Source of the DNA: Candidatus Yaniella excrementavium
Lineage (GTDB): Bacteria > Actinomycetota > Actinomycetes > Actinomycetales > Micrococcaceae
Reading direction: 5' to 3'
NCBI GenBank assembly: GCA_019115865.1
Contig: DXCT01000122.1
Span: 1 to 38,544, forward strand
Length of the DNA: 38,544 nt
Shown here: one piece after another, positions 16,902-24,941 of the stretch
How the letters are laid out: each line of letters starts with the position of its first letter
Numbering within the stretch: position 1 is the first letter of the stretch
Made by a program: the position numbers and the translations under genes
Notes under the pieces: generated by a model
What the model was told of the DNA's origin: nothing
What the model saw: only the letters and a program-made list of their open reading frames with translations
Databases searched by the model: none

Positions 16902-16929
16902 TTGGAGCGAACAGTTACCGGCCTAGAGT
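16902..16929 (+). promoter_or_regulatory. Candidate leaderless promoter of hrpB
   Basis: TTGGAG (16902-16907) and TAGAGT (16924-16929) are separated by 16 bp, and the -10 ends 7 nt before the ATG at 16937. Confidence 0.4.
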
Positions 16930-16936
16930 GGAAGTG

Positions 16937-19615
16937 ATGAACGATGTCAATCATGAGGCCACCGGTAGCTCTGCGGTGTTTGCGCTCAATACGGTGGCAG
17001 CTGGCCTACCTGCAGCCCAGCTCATCCCTGCCCTCTTGCAGGATCACAAACCCACTGATGCACCATTGCGCACCGTTGTTGTGGCGCCCCCGGGGACGGG
17101 TAAAACCACCGTCGTGCCGCCAGCGCTGGCGAATCGATTGCAGCTGCTAGGCCGTGAGGGCAAGATTGTAGTCACCCAACCACGGCGCATGGCAGCACGG
17201 GCTGCTGCACGACGGTTAGCGCACCTTAGTGGCACCAAAGTTGGTGAACAAGTTGGATATACAGTTCGTGGAGATCGAAAAACTTCAGCTGCGACCACGG
17301 TCGAGTTTGTGACCACAGGTGTGCTGCTACGCCGGTTAATTTCCAATCCGGAGGCACCCGATATCGCGGCGGTCGTTTTGGACGAGGTACATGAACGTCA
17401 ATTAGATACTGATCTGACATTTGCTATGGTCCAGCAGCTTGGCGAACTGCGTGGTACATCGGATCCGCTCGATATCGTAGTCATGTCGGCGACTTTGGAT
17501 GCTGATTTTTGGGCAGAGTTATTATCGACGCACGAAGCAGAGCCGGCTCGGGTGCTCCATGTTGACGCGGTATCATATCCGCTGCGAGAACAGTGGGCCC
17601 CGTTGCCAGGTACACGACGAGCCCTTGATGCTCGCGGAGTAACCAACCAATTTTTGCGCCACGTATCGGACACCGTAGCAAAGACGGTCTGGGAGGGACC
17701 GGACGGCGATGTGCTGGTTTTCCTACCCGGAGCACGTGAAATTAATCGAGTGGCTCAGCACCTCAAGGACGCAACGCCTTGCGATGTGTTGCCCCTACTG
17801 GGATCGACGCCGGTGGCTGAACAAGATCATATCCTCAGCCCGCCACCTTCTGGCGCCAAAAGGCGCATTGTATTAGCCACCAACGTTGCCGAATCTGCGC
17901 TCACGGTTTCCGGTGTGCGAATTGTCGTGGATTCAGGACTGGACCGCCAACCTCGGTTGGATACGGGCCGCGGTGTGGCTGGCCTCGTGACCGTAGGTGC
18001 TGCCAAATCAGCGATGGTCCAACGTGCTGGTCGTGCCGCCCGTGAAGCCCCCGGCGTGGTGGTGCGGTGCCTTTCCGACGCAGAGTTTGCCGCTCGCGCC
18101 GCATACCGGCCAGCCGAAGTTCGAACCGCAGACCTCACCCAGGCCGTACTCGACTTGGCCTCGTGGGGTGCACCCGATGGCGACGGGTTGCGACTCCCCG
18201 AGCCGTTGCCCCCTCGCACGTTTAAGACAGCGGTAGATGCTCTGAAGCAACTTGGCGCGCTAGAAAATACGGAACACAACGCACAATTCCAGATCACCCA
18301 GCTGGGTCGAAAGCTTGCCACCCTGCCGGTGGATCCACGCTTAGGGCGGGCACTGTATGACGGAGCAGAATTTGTTGGACCCCGGCTCGCCGCCGAAGTT
18401 GTCGCTGCACTATCCTCTGACGACCGTGCCGACGGCGCTGATCTGGGCAAACTGTTGGGGCGTTTACGCTCAACCCAACCAAAATATTGGACCGAGGTTG
18501 TCACACGCTTACGGCGTACCGTGGCACAGCACGAAACCACCAGCCGCGCCGATGATAATCCGGGTGGCCAATACGATCTTGGATTGGTCACGGCTCTGGC
18601 GTATCCCCAGCAGATTGCCCGCCGGCGAACAACGGGCGGTCCCCAGGGCGACAACACCGAATATCTACTGGCATCAGGAACCGCGGCCTTCCTCCCCCGA
18701 GGTTCAGCGCTGCAGGGCGCTGACTGGTTAGCGATCGCCGACATCACCCTGCACGGCGATCAAGCGATTATTCGCAGCGCTGCCGAGCTGGACCAAGACT
18801 ATGCAGAACTTGCAGCCGGGCCACTCTTGGTTGAGCAAACCCAAGCACGTTTCGTTGCTGGGAAGGTTTCAGCACGCGCAGTCGTGCGCCTGGGCGCCAT
18901 CGAATTGTCATCGACGCCGATCCAACCGACCCCCGAACATACACGTGACGCGGTGGCCGCTACTATACGCAGTTCCGGGGTTTTGACGTTCTTCAAGGTG
19001 ACTGAAACCTCCAAACAGCATGCCGCATTCAAGGACTTACGCGCCCGAATGGGCATCCTGCACAGAGTCTTTGGCGCCCCGTGGCCCGACGTTTCCGAGT
19101 CAGCACTGACCAAGCAGCTAACCGAGTGGTTAACACCGGAACTTGAACAGTTGGCGTCCGGCATACGGGTCGAGCGCATTAACCTGACCACTGCGCTTCA
19201 ACGCTTGCTGCCTTGGCCCCAGGCCGCACGAATGGATGCGTTAGTGCCACAGCAGATCGATGTGCCCTCGGGTGCGGCAGTGTCTGTTGACTGGCCTGCA
19301 CCCGAAGACCACACCGATAACCAGATCGCTTCTCCGGTGCTGGCGGTAAAATTGCAGGAATGTTTTGGTTGGACGAACACCCCTACCGTCTTAGAAGGTC
19401 GCGTGCCGGTCGTGCTGCATCTCTTGTCGCCAGCTCGTCGGCCGTTGGCTGTGACCTCAGATTTGGCGAGTTTCTGGCAGAATAGTTACCCGCAAGTACG
19501 TGCCGAGAACCGTGGTCGCTACATTAAACACCCCTGGCCTGAGGATCCGCTGACTGCCGTGGCCACGGCCAAAACCAACCGGGCACTGCGGGGCGGTCCG
19601 TCTCGGCAAAAATAG
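16937..19615 (+). CDS. hrpB: ATP-dependent helicase HrpB (DEAH box)
   Basis: The 892-residue DExH helicase has the HrpB layout. RecA-like domain 1 has Walker A APPGTGKTT (about 50-58), TQPRRMAARAAA (motif Ia), DEVHERQ (motif II) and MSATLD (motif III). Domain 2 has NVAESALTV, DSGLDRQPRLD and the motif VI QRAGRAAR. An HA2-like helical domain and the HrpB-specific C-terminal region (ITLHGDQAIIRSAAELDQDY onward, ending with WPEDPLTAVATAKT) follow. It unwinds nucleic acid with ATP; the precise cellular role of HrpB is not well known. The start is the ATG at 16937, three codons after an in-frame GTG. It is convergent with the PBP gene, with only 10 bp between stop codons. Confidence 0.93.
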   Translation: MNDVNHEATGSSAVFALNTVAAGLPAAQLIPALLQDHKPTDAPLRTVVVAPPGTGKTTVVPPALANRLQLLGREGKIVVTQPRRMAARAAARRLAHLSGTKVGEQVGYTVRGDRKTSAATTVEFVTTGVLLRRLISNPEAPDIAAVVLDEVHERQLDTDLTFAMVQQLGELRGTSDPLDIVVMSATLDADFWAELLSTHEAEPARVLHVDAVSYPLREQWAPLPGTRRALDARGVTNQFLRHVSDTVAKTVWEGPDGDVLVFLPGAREINRVAQHLKDATPCDVLPLLGSTPVAEQDHILSPPPSGAKRRIVLATNVAESALTVSGVRIVVDSGLDRQPRLDTGRGVAGLVTVGAAKSAMVQRAGRAAREAPGVVVRCLSDAEFAARAAYRPAEVRTADLTQAVLDLASWGAPDGDGLRLPEPLPPRTFKTAVDALKQLGALENTEHNAQFQITQLGRKLATLPVDPRLGRALYDGAEFVGPRLAAEVVAALSSDDRADGADLGKLLGRLRSTQPKYWTEVVTRLRRTVAQHETTSRADDNPGGQYDLGLVTALAYPQQIARRRTTGGPQGDNTEYLLASGTAAFLPRGSALQGADWLAIADITLHGDQAIIRSAAELDQDYAELAAGPLLVEQTQARFVAGKVSARAVVRLGAIELSSTPIQPTPEHTRDAVAATIRSSGVLTFFKVTETSKQHAAFKDLRARMGILHRVFGAPWPDVSESALTKQLTEWLTPELEQLASGIRVERINLTTALQRLLPWPQAARMDALVPQQIDVPSGAAVSVDWPAPEDHTDNQIASPVLAVKLQECFGWTNTPTVLEGRVPVVLHLLSPARRPLAVTSDLASFWQNSYPQVRAENRGRYIKHPWPEDPLTAVATAKTNRALRGGPSRQK

Positions 19616-19625
19616 CCTGACCTGT

Positions 19626-21716
19626 TTAGGTCTCGGACGGGATGATCTCTTCAAGTTCGGTCAAGAACTCTTGGAGCACCGGACCGTTGGTTTGTGCCCC
19701 GGCCAGACCTTCATGGAAAAATAAGGAGACTGCAACGTCACCGTGGATCGCCATGATCCAGGTGTGTGCTAAATCTTCACCATCTGATTCGAACTCGGCG
19801 GTTCCCGTCTTGGCCAATACCGAGGCTCCCGGTACATCCTGCAGGATGGGAACGGTTCCGGTTTCAACGGGGCCGCGCATGAGTTCGCGTAGTTGTGCGG
19901 CTTCATCTTCGGTTAGCGGTGTATTGGCCGGCAGGTTTTCGTTCTGTGTGGGATCCACCGACGGATCACTGACTATCACGGGGCTGACGGTTTCTCCAGC
20001 CGATACTGATGCCGCAACAGTGGCCATGCCAAGCGGTGATGCTTGCACGCTGCCTTGTCCGAATAATCCCGCGGCGTGTGCGGTACCTTCCACATCGGTA
20101 GGAACTGATCCCAAGAATGCCCCATCAAAGCCAACGATCGGATCCTCAACCAACCCCAGAGCAACTGCTGCATCATGTTCTTGTTCCGGGGTGATCTCTT
20201 CGTACTGGCCAACAAAGCTTGTATTACACGACTGAGCTATAGCATCAGCCAGGCTGATCTCACCGATGTATTCGGCCGGATAGCCATCAAAATTGGAGAT
20301 TTCGGCACCTGCAACATTTATGGTTTCTGGGCACTGGACCATCGATTCTGGCTCCAGACCATTGCGCAGCATGGACAAGGCGGTAACGATTTTGAAAGTT
20401 GATCCTGGTGCGTAGGACCCCTGCAATGCCAGTGGCCAGCTCGTGTCTTCTGGACCTTCTGCCGCTGCAAGAATGTGCCCATCAGAGGGTCGAATAGCTA
20501 CTAATCCTGCCAGTACATCCGAGTCACCGATCAGCTCTTCAGCTAGTTCCTGGACACGGGTATCTAGGGTCGTGGTGATGCTTGTACCATCGGTAGCGTC
20601 CCGTTTAAATTCGACCGGCTCGGTGTCGGGCACCTGGTCGCCTGTCGCCTCAGCGTTGTCAACGGTAATTTCTAATCCGCTCAGACCGGCTAATTCGTCA
20701 TTATAGTTTTGTTGAAGTCCAGATAAACCTGTTGGTGTCCCGGCCCTCATCTGGCCGTCAGATGCTTCAATCTGTTCGGCATTCGGCTGCCCGTAGGAGC
20801 CCAACACGGATCTAGCAAAGGTTGCCGTCGGGGCCAGCACCATGGTGTCCTCGCGTGCCACCGCACCAGGGATTTCGGAGATTTCCTCGGACGGAATTTC
20901 AGTTTCACCGTCATCACGCAACACGATAAATTCGACCCACGCACGATCTCCGGCGGCCAGCACACGATCAACAAAGGTGTCGACATCAAGTTCGAGTGCT
21001 TCGGCAAGTGCCGTTGCTGAATCCGTTGCTGCTTGCATAACCTCATCATCGTCGAGTTCCGCACCGCCAGCCGACAGTTCGTCCACAAGATGTGTCTTAT
21101 CAATCCCAATCCGTTGGACGGGGCGTTCGGTAGTCAGAGGTTCATCGTGTGCATCGAGTATTTCACCGCGTTCAGCAGGTGTTTCAGAGACTTGCACACT
21201 TCCAGTCTCCGCCAATCCGGCCACCAATGTGGCTGAGGTTAATTGCGGCTCCCATACCTCTGATTCCTCGTCCCAGATCAGTGTGGCCTGTGTGGCATAC
21301 GTCCAAGCATCCTCGGTCTCATTCGACGCGTCATCTGAGGTATCAGCTTCGTGCCCACCGGAAAGATCCCACGTCACGGTGTAGTCAGCGGTTGCCGTCA
21401 CATCTTCTGAATCATCAGAGTCGTCTTCAACGACGGAGTCTAGCGTCACTTCCACCGGAAAATTCTCCAGTTCAGCAATAGCCTCGACCAGCGCGTCCCG
21501 GTCCGTAGACCCGTCCGCCAGGTCGACGCCTTCTAGGGCTTTCAACTGTTCCGAACTCAATTGCTCAGCGAACTGTTCAGCGGCTTGTGTCGGATCGTCC
21601 ACAGAACCACATGCACTGAGTCCCAGTGTTGCCACCACAAGCGTGGCGGTCAGCCCAAAAAATCTGGGCCGAAACGGCGGATATTTCCTCTGGTGTGAGT
21701 GTGAGACAGTGATCAT
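19626..21716 (-). CDS. Lipoprotein class B penicillin-binding protein (PBP-lipo type, NTF2-like + transpeptidase)
   Basis: A D,D-transpeptidase of 696 residues that cross-links peptidoglycan outside the membrane. The N-terminus has a basic region, a hydrophobic stretch and a lipobox LSAC (Cys about 36), so it should be lipid-anchored. An NTF2-like (MecA_N) domain covers about 40-160, the PBP dimer domain about 170-380, and the transpeptidase 400-690. The active-site motifs are all present: STFK with Ser439, SCN at 496-498 and KTG at 636-638. This matches the actinobacterial PBP-lipo group (Rv2864c type). The MecA_N domain does not by itself mean beta-lactam resistance. The region 40-110 is unusually acidic. 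There is no Shine-Dalgarno sequence before the ATG; TAGACT ends 7 nt upstream. Confidence 0.93.
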   Translation of the reverse strand: MITVSHSHQRKYPPFRPRFFGLTATLVVATLGLSACGSVDDPTQAAEQFAEQLSSEQLKALEGVDLADGSTDRDALVEAIAELENFPVEVTLDSVVEDDSDDSEDVTATADYTVTWDLSGGHEADTSDDASNETEDAWTYATQATLIWDEESEVWEPQLTSATLVAGLAETGSVQVSETPAERGEILDAHDEPLTTERPVQRIGIDKTHLVDELSAGGAELDDDEVMQAATDSATALAEALELDVDTFVDRVLAAGDRAWVEFIVLRDDGETEIPSEEISEIPGAVAREDTMVLAPTATFARSVLGSYGQPNAEQIEASDGQMRAGTPTGLSGLQQNYNDELAGLSGLEITVDNAEATGDQVPDTEPVEFKRDATDGTSITTTLDTRVQELAEELIGDSDVLAGLVAIRPSDGHILAAAEGPEDTSWPLALQGSYAPGSTFKIVTALSMLRNGLEPESMVQCPETINVAGAEISNFDGYPAEYIGEISLADAIAQSCNTSFVGQYEEITPEQEHDAAVALGLVEDPIVGFDGAFLGSVPTDVEGTAHAAGLFGQGSVQASPLGMATVAASVSAGETVSPVIVSDPSVDPTQNENLPANTPLTEDEAAQLRELMRGPVETGTVPILQDVPGASVLAKTGTAEFESDGEDLAHTWIMAIHGDVAVSLFFHEGLAGAQTNGPVLQEFLTELEEIIPSET

Positions 21717-21723
21717 GCACTGC

Positions 21724-21729
21724 AGTCTA
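21724..21729 (-). promoter_or_regulatory. -10-like element of the PBP gene
   Basis: Leftward TAGACT (21729-21724) ends 7 nt before the ATG at 21716. The -35 region is weak. It fits the leaderless pattern. Confidence 0.35.
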
Positions 21730-21790
21730 CTGACGTTTTAGAGGGTTAAGAGCCTGGTGAAGCTAGAGTCCTATGCTCTTTGTTGGCACA

Positions 21791-22414
21791 TCATGGCTTG
21801 GAGGTCGTTATCTGCCGACCGTCTGCCGATTGATGAGTGGTTGTGGCTCGAACATGGGCTCGTTGGCCGTGACGTCCAAAGAGACTGAGATATTCCACCG
21901 GTCCGTTCGTGGTGGCACCGAACCAATGGGGAGTACGAGTATCGAACTCCGCTGCTTCACCAGCCTGCAAGACAAGGTCCTGGTCCCCCAGCACCAGTCG
22001 CAGCGTACCGTTGAGCACATAGGCCCAGTCATGCCCTTCGTGCGATCGCAGCTCAGGAACAACGTCGTCGCTGCCTGCCGGCAACACAAATTTATAAGCC
22101 TGGATCCCGCCGGGACGTCGGGTCAGTGGGATCACGACGGACCCATCACCAACTGACATTGGACGCAAGTCAACCCTGGGGTCTGCGGTACGTGGAGCAT
22201 CGACCAATGAATCGATTGTGACACCATAATAGCGAGCTAACGGCAGAAGCTGTTCGAGTGTTGGTCTGCGCAGCCCGGCCTCCAGCCGAGACAGTGTGCT
22301 GCTGGAGATTTCAGTTTCTGTACCAAGCTGTGTCAGGGTGAGGTCCCGGCGCAATCGCAGATGCTTCAGCCGGGGTCCAACGGTGTCTAAGGTGTCATCG
22401 ATTGATTCGCTCAT
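21791..22414 (-). CDS. XRE-family regulator with C-terminal cupin domain
   Basis: The 207-residue protein has an N-terminal XRE helix-turn-helix (about 12-68; LRRDLTLTQLGTETEISSST then LSRLEAGLRRPTLEQLLPLA) and a C-terminal cupin (about 105-185; ELRSHEGHDWAYVLNGTLRL with metal-type His/Glu residues and GEAAEFDTRTPHWFG). This architecture is used by small-molecule-responsive repressors and activators. The ATG at 22414 is placed just after the HTH-type domain's expected N-terminus; upstream codons give an unlikely extension through the operator. It is divergent from a flavoprotein-methyltransferase pair across an 18-bp perfect dyad, so it probably regulates them and itself. Confidence 0.88.
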   Translation of the reverse strand: MSESIDDTLDTVGPRLKHLRLRRDLTLTQLGTETEISSSTLSRLEAGLRRPTLEQLLPLARYYGVTIDSLVDAPRTADPRVDLRPMSVGDGSVVIPLTRRPGGIQAYKFVLPAGSDDVVPELRSHEGHDWAYVLNGTLRLVLGDQDLVLQAGEAAEFDTRTPHWFGATTNGPVEYLSLFGRHGQRAHVRATTTHQSADGRQITTSKP

Positions 22415-22422
22415 ATACATGA

Positions 22423-22440
22423 TATTGCCATTTGGCAATA
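22423..22440. promoter_or_regulatory. 18-bp operator dyad between XRE-cupin gene and flavoprotein gene
   Basis: A perfect inverted repeat: TATTGCC (22423-22429), centre ATTT, GGCAATA (22434-22440). For the leftward gene, TTGCAA (22450-22445) and CAATAT (22427-22422) would be -35 and -10 with a 17-bp spacer. The dyad would then fill the promoter core, a good repressor position. Confidence 0.6.
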
Positions 22441-22506
22441 AACTTTGCAATCCTGCATCGTGGCTGTCATCCTCATAGGTGATCGCAACTTTCAAGGAGA
22501 ACATTG

Positions 22507-23469
22507 ATGACTACACAACAACGTAAAAACGCCTGGGACGTCGCAATTATTGGCGGGGGTTCTGCGGGTCTAAGTGCCGCGCTAACGCTCACCCGCGCAC
22601 GTCGCAGCGTGCTGGTGGTCGATAGCGGCGCGCCGCGCAACGCTGCGGCGTCCGCGGTCCACGGTCTATTAGGCCTTGAGGGCACTAGTCCCCTCGAACT
22701 CTTAAGCAAGGGACGATCTGAGATTGCCCGATATGGCGCGAAAATTGTGCATTCGGTGGTGGCCCAGGCCTCGGGCAGTTCCGAGGAAGGATTCGAACTT
22801 CAGTTAGACGATGGATCCACCCACCGTGCTAGTCAGCTCATTATCGCCACGGGAGTCACGGATGACCTGCCTCAACTCTCCGGTCTTGCCGATCGCTGGG
22901 GGCGCGATGTCGTACACTGCCCTTACTGCCACGGATGGGAGATTCGTGATCAACGTATCGGCGTCCTAGCGACCGGACCGATGTCGGCGATGCAGGCCTT
23001 GCTCTTTTCCCAGTGGAGTACCAACTTGACGTTCTTGGTCAATGAGGTCGAAATACCTGCCGAGCACCTTGATGCGCTGCGTTCCGTAGACGCCATTATT
23101 GTGCCAGGGTCGGTCCAGAACCTCGACATAACCAATGACCAGCTCACCGGTGTCGTCCTGCATGACGGTACCCAGGTCCCACTGGATGCGTTGGCAGTTT
23201 CCACCCAGGTGGTAGCCCGTCTCGACGGGCTCGGCGCTCTTGCCTTAGATACAACAGAGAACGCGATGGGCGTTGCGGTACGCACTGATGAAGCAGGGAG
23301 AACCTCGGTGCCTGGTGTATGGGCTACAGGTAACGTCATGGGTCCGTGGATGCAGGTCAGCGAAGCCGCCGCCCACGGAGCACGCGTTGCCATGACCATC
23401 AACACCGAAATGGCTTTGGCCCGTGCTGGCCTGACTATGCCGGCACCTGCCACACAGAAAGGCTCCTAA
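22507..23469 (+). CDS. Thioredoxin-reductase-like NAD(P)/FAD oxidoreductase
   Basis: The 320-residue flavoprotein has the FAD Rossmann motif GGGSAGLSAA at 16-25, the redox-active CPYC at 138-141 (VVHCPYCHGWEIRDQR) and a C-terminal ATGNVMGPWMQVSEAAAHGA FAD segment. This is the actinobacterial TrxR-like group. The second nucleotide site is degraded (IGVLATGPMSAMQALL in place of a normal GxGxxA/G motif), so true thioredoxin reduction with NADPH is not certain. AAGGAGA at 22494-22500 sets the ATG at 22507; the ORF could also start two bases-triplets earlier at TTG. Its stop overlaps the methyltransferase ATG (TAATG), so the two are translationally coupled and may act on the same compound. Confidence 0.88.
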   Translation: MTTQQRKNAWDVAIIGGGSAGLSAALTLTRARRSVLVVDSGAPRNAAASAVHGLLGLEGTSPLELLSKGRSEIARYGAKIVHSVVAQASGSSEEGFELQLDDGSTHRASQLIIATGVTDDLPQLSGLADRWGRDVVHCPYCHGWEIRDQRIGVLATGPMSAMQALLFSQWSTNLTFLVNEVEIPAEHLDALRSVDAIIVPGSVQNLDITNDQLTGVVLHDGTQVPLDALAVSTQVVARLDGLGALALDTTENAMGVAVRTDEAGRTSVPGVWATGNVMGPWMQVSEAAAHGARVAMTINTEMALARAGLTMPAPATQKGS

Positions 23470-24083
23470 TGCCGCAATTTGATAAAAGCTACTGGGAAGA
23501 TCACTGGATTCCGAAAGTTTCCGCACCAGACCGGGCTATGCCCGTCAACCCTTATCTAGCATATGAGACCGAGCAACTAATCCCGGGTACAGCGCTTGAT
23601 GCTGGCTGTGGCACAGGAGCCGAAGCCGTATGGCTAGCACAGCAGGGTTGGCAAGTAACCGGCGCTGATATTTCTGCAACGGCACTCCAAACAGCAGCAA
23701 CGCGTGCGGCAGCAGCTGGAGGAGCCAACCGCATCGAATGGTTTCAGACGGATGTAGCTCGGTGGGAGCCACACCGGAGGTGGGATTTGGTGACGAGCCA
23801 CTATGCACATCCGGACACCGGCCAGCTCCCCTTTTATCAGCGCCTGGGCTCATGGGTTGCACAGTACGGGTCGTTGCTTCTTGTCGGGCATCATCACGGC
23901 ACGCACCACGAAAATGATCACCCCGAGGCAGCCACCGTAACCCTGGAAGCAATGACTGCGCTTTTTCCCGCCCCGTATTGGAGTGTAGACGCAAGCTATG
24001 AAAACACCCGGACCATAGAAAGGCCTCACGGTGCGGGCCAGTTGCATGACGTTGTCGTCCGCGTCCGGCGACTTCAGCATTGA
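23469..24083 (+). CDS. Class I SAM-dependent methyltransferase
   Basis: A 204-residue protein with the SAM-binding motif I ALDAGCGTGAEAVWLAQQG at about residues 40-58, acidic motif II VTGADIS, and motif IV WDLVTSHYAHP. The overall form is close to the small TehB/thiopurine-type methyltransferases found next to XRE-cupin and TrxR-like genes. The LLVGHHHGTHHENDHPEA stretch is histidine rich and unusual. The substrate is unknown. The start at 23469 overlaps the flavoprotein stop by one base (TAATG), so the pair is co-translated. It is convergent with the tRNA-Ala gene. Confidence 0.88.
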   Translation: MPQFDKSYWEDHWIPKVSAPDRAMPVNPYLAYETEQLIPGTALDAGCGTGAEAVWLAQQGWQVTGADISATALQTAATRAAAAGGANRIEWFQTDVARWEPHRRWDLVTSHYAHPDTGQLPFYQRLGSWVAQYGSLLLVGHHHGTHHENDHPEAATVTLEAMTALFPAPYWSVDASYENTRTIERPHGAGQLHDVVVRVRRLQH

Positions 24084-24093
24084 TCAGGACATA

Positions 24094-24126
24094 AAAAATC
24101 CCGCTGGATCAGTTTGATCTAGCGGG
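24094..24126 (-). terminator. Intrinsic terminator of tRNA-Ala
   Basis: Leftward, CCCGCT-a-GATCA, loop AAC, TGATC-c-AGCGGG forms an 11-bp stem (24126-24100) followed by a run of six T (24099-24094). On the plus strand no T-run follows, so it mainly serves the tRNA gene; it may also slow the methyltransferase transcript. Confidence 0.8.
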
Positions 24127-24134
24127 TTATCGAG

Positions 24135-24207
24135 TGGAGCTTAGGGGATTCGAACCCCTGACCTCTTCCGTGCCACGGAAGCGCGCTACCAACTGCGCCA
24201 AAGCCCC
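24135..24207 (-). tRNA. tRNA-Ala(GGC)
   Basis: A 73-nt cloverleaf: acceptor arms GGGGCTT and AAGCTCC with discriminator A at 24135, a 4-bp D stem, and a 5-bp anticodon stem CTTCC/GGAAG with loop GTGGCAC giving anticodon GGC. The T arm is AGGGG-TTCGAAT-CCCCT. The acceptor has the G3:U70 wobble pair that marks alanine tRNAs. CCA is not encoded. It lies at the end of the rsfS gene block, with its own promoter and terminator. Confidence 0.96.
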
Positions 24208-24226
24208 TTATCAAGTTATTTTTATC

Positions 24227-24307
24227 GTTACCGCTGCGGGCAACATCAATTAGTATACATACCTTTTGCATGAAAACAAATTTGTGATGTTGCTAGGCAG
24301 CGGTGAC
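24227..24307. repeat. 81-bp imperfect inverted repeat around the tRNA-Ala promoter
   Basis: ACCGCTGC (24230-24237) pairs with GCAGCGGT (24297-24304), and GCAACATCA (24240-24248) pairs with TGATGTTGC (24285-24293), with a short internal loop. The 36-bp loop carries the tRNA promoter elements. The right arm begins immediately after the stop codon of the phosphatase gene. It may be an operon-end hairpin or a small palindromic element. Confidence 0.6.
24252..24279 (-). promoter_or_regulatory. tRNA-Ala promoter
   Basis: Leftward TTGTTT (24279-24274), 16-bp spacer, TATACT (24257-24252). A start near 24245 leaves a 5' leader of about 38 nt to be trimmed by RNase P. Confidence 0.6.
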
Positions 24308-24308
24308 A

Positions 24309-24905
24309 TTAGACACTGGTTTGCGTTAAAGTAAAGGTCCCAAACGCACCGGTATTTGATTGCAAGACATGGGCACGACAATTTTCGAGTCGAGGCACTG
24401 TAGCGTAGTCTTCATCATCACGTCCCGTGAGCAGATGGGCCGCAGCGCGCAAGGTGTTCCCGTGGGCGATCACCGCCAGCACATCGGCATCTCCTAGAGC
24501 AGCAATGACGGAGTTCGCTGTGCGTGTGCCAGATTCTCGTGGTGTTTCGCCTCCTACCGGTCCTGAATCCAGTCCGGGCAACCGGAACGCGGCGTGTTGG
24601 TCTGGCCACCGTTGAGCAATATCGGTGAATACGAGCCCTTCCCATGCTCCGCCGTCGGTCTCTTGAATGGCGTCGATGGTTTCGAGCTCGAGATCGCGAT
24701 CCCCCAGCATGATTCGGCCGGTCTCGTGGGCACGTGCCAAGGGCGAAACAATGGCGGCGTCGAATTCGGTATGGCTCCACCGACGAGCCGCTTCTTTGGC
24801 TTGGAGTCGGCCAGCATCATTTAGCAGGATGTCTGTTTGCCCCTGGTAGCGACCTTGCGCATTCCAATCTGTTTCACCGTGGCGGAGAAACACCAGTGTC
24901 TTCAT
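24309..24905 (-). CDS. Histidine phosphatase family protein (GpgP-like position)
   Basis: The 198-residue phosphoglycerate-mutase-like fold has the catalytic His in RHGETDWN (residues 8-15), a second arginine in SPLARAHET, the acid Glu in DGGAWEGL and the second catalytic His in AVIAHGNTLRAA. These proteins remove phosphate from small molecules through a phosphohistidine. It follows rsfS by 36 bp. In Mycobacterium the gene in this same place (Rv2419c) is glucosyl-3-phosphoglycerate phosphatase, so that role is possible, but sequence alone does not fix the substrate. It is the last protein gene of the conserved leftward block. Confidence 0.88.
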   Translation of the reverse strand: MKTLVFLRHGETDWNAQGRYQGQTDILLNDAGRLQAKEAARRWSHTEFDAAIVSPLARAHETGRIMLGDRDLELETIDAIQETDGGAWEGLVFTDIAQRWPDQHAAFRLPGLDSGPVGGETPRESGTRTANSVIAALGDADVLAVIAHGNTLRAAAHLLTGRDDEDYATVPRLENCRAHVLQSNTGAFGTFTLTQTSV

Positions 24906-24941
24906 TTTGAGGGTCTCACCAGTTCATTCTATGAATCGTAC

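Noticed and set aside
17827-18747. Long open frame antisense to hrpB (306 codons)
   Set aside because: It lies fully inside the well-supported helicase gene, has Ser/Arg/Pro-rich composition typical of a shadow frame, and shows no domain or ribosome site.
19619-19632. GACCT-gttt-AGGTC hairpin between hrpB and the PBP gene as a terminator
   Set aside because: The stem is only 5 bp with no T-run; too weak to call although its position between convergent stops is suggestive.
20842-21384. Serine-rich open frame antisense to the PBP gene
   Set aside because: The serine runs come from reversed Glu/Asp codons of the acidic PBP N-terminal region; no independent coding signal.
24100-24126. Terminator for the methyltransferase on the plus strand
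   Set aside because: No T-run follows on the plus strand; the T6 tract is on the tRNA side, so it was assigned to tRNA-Ala.
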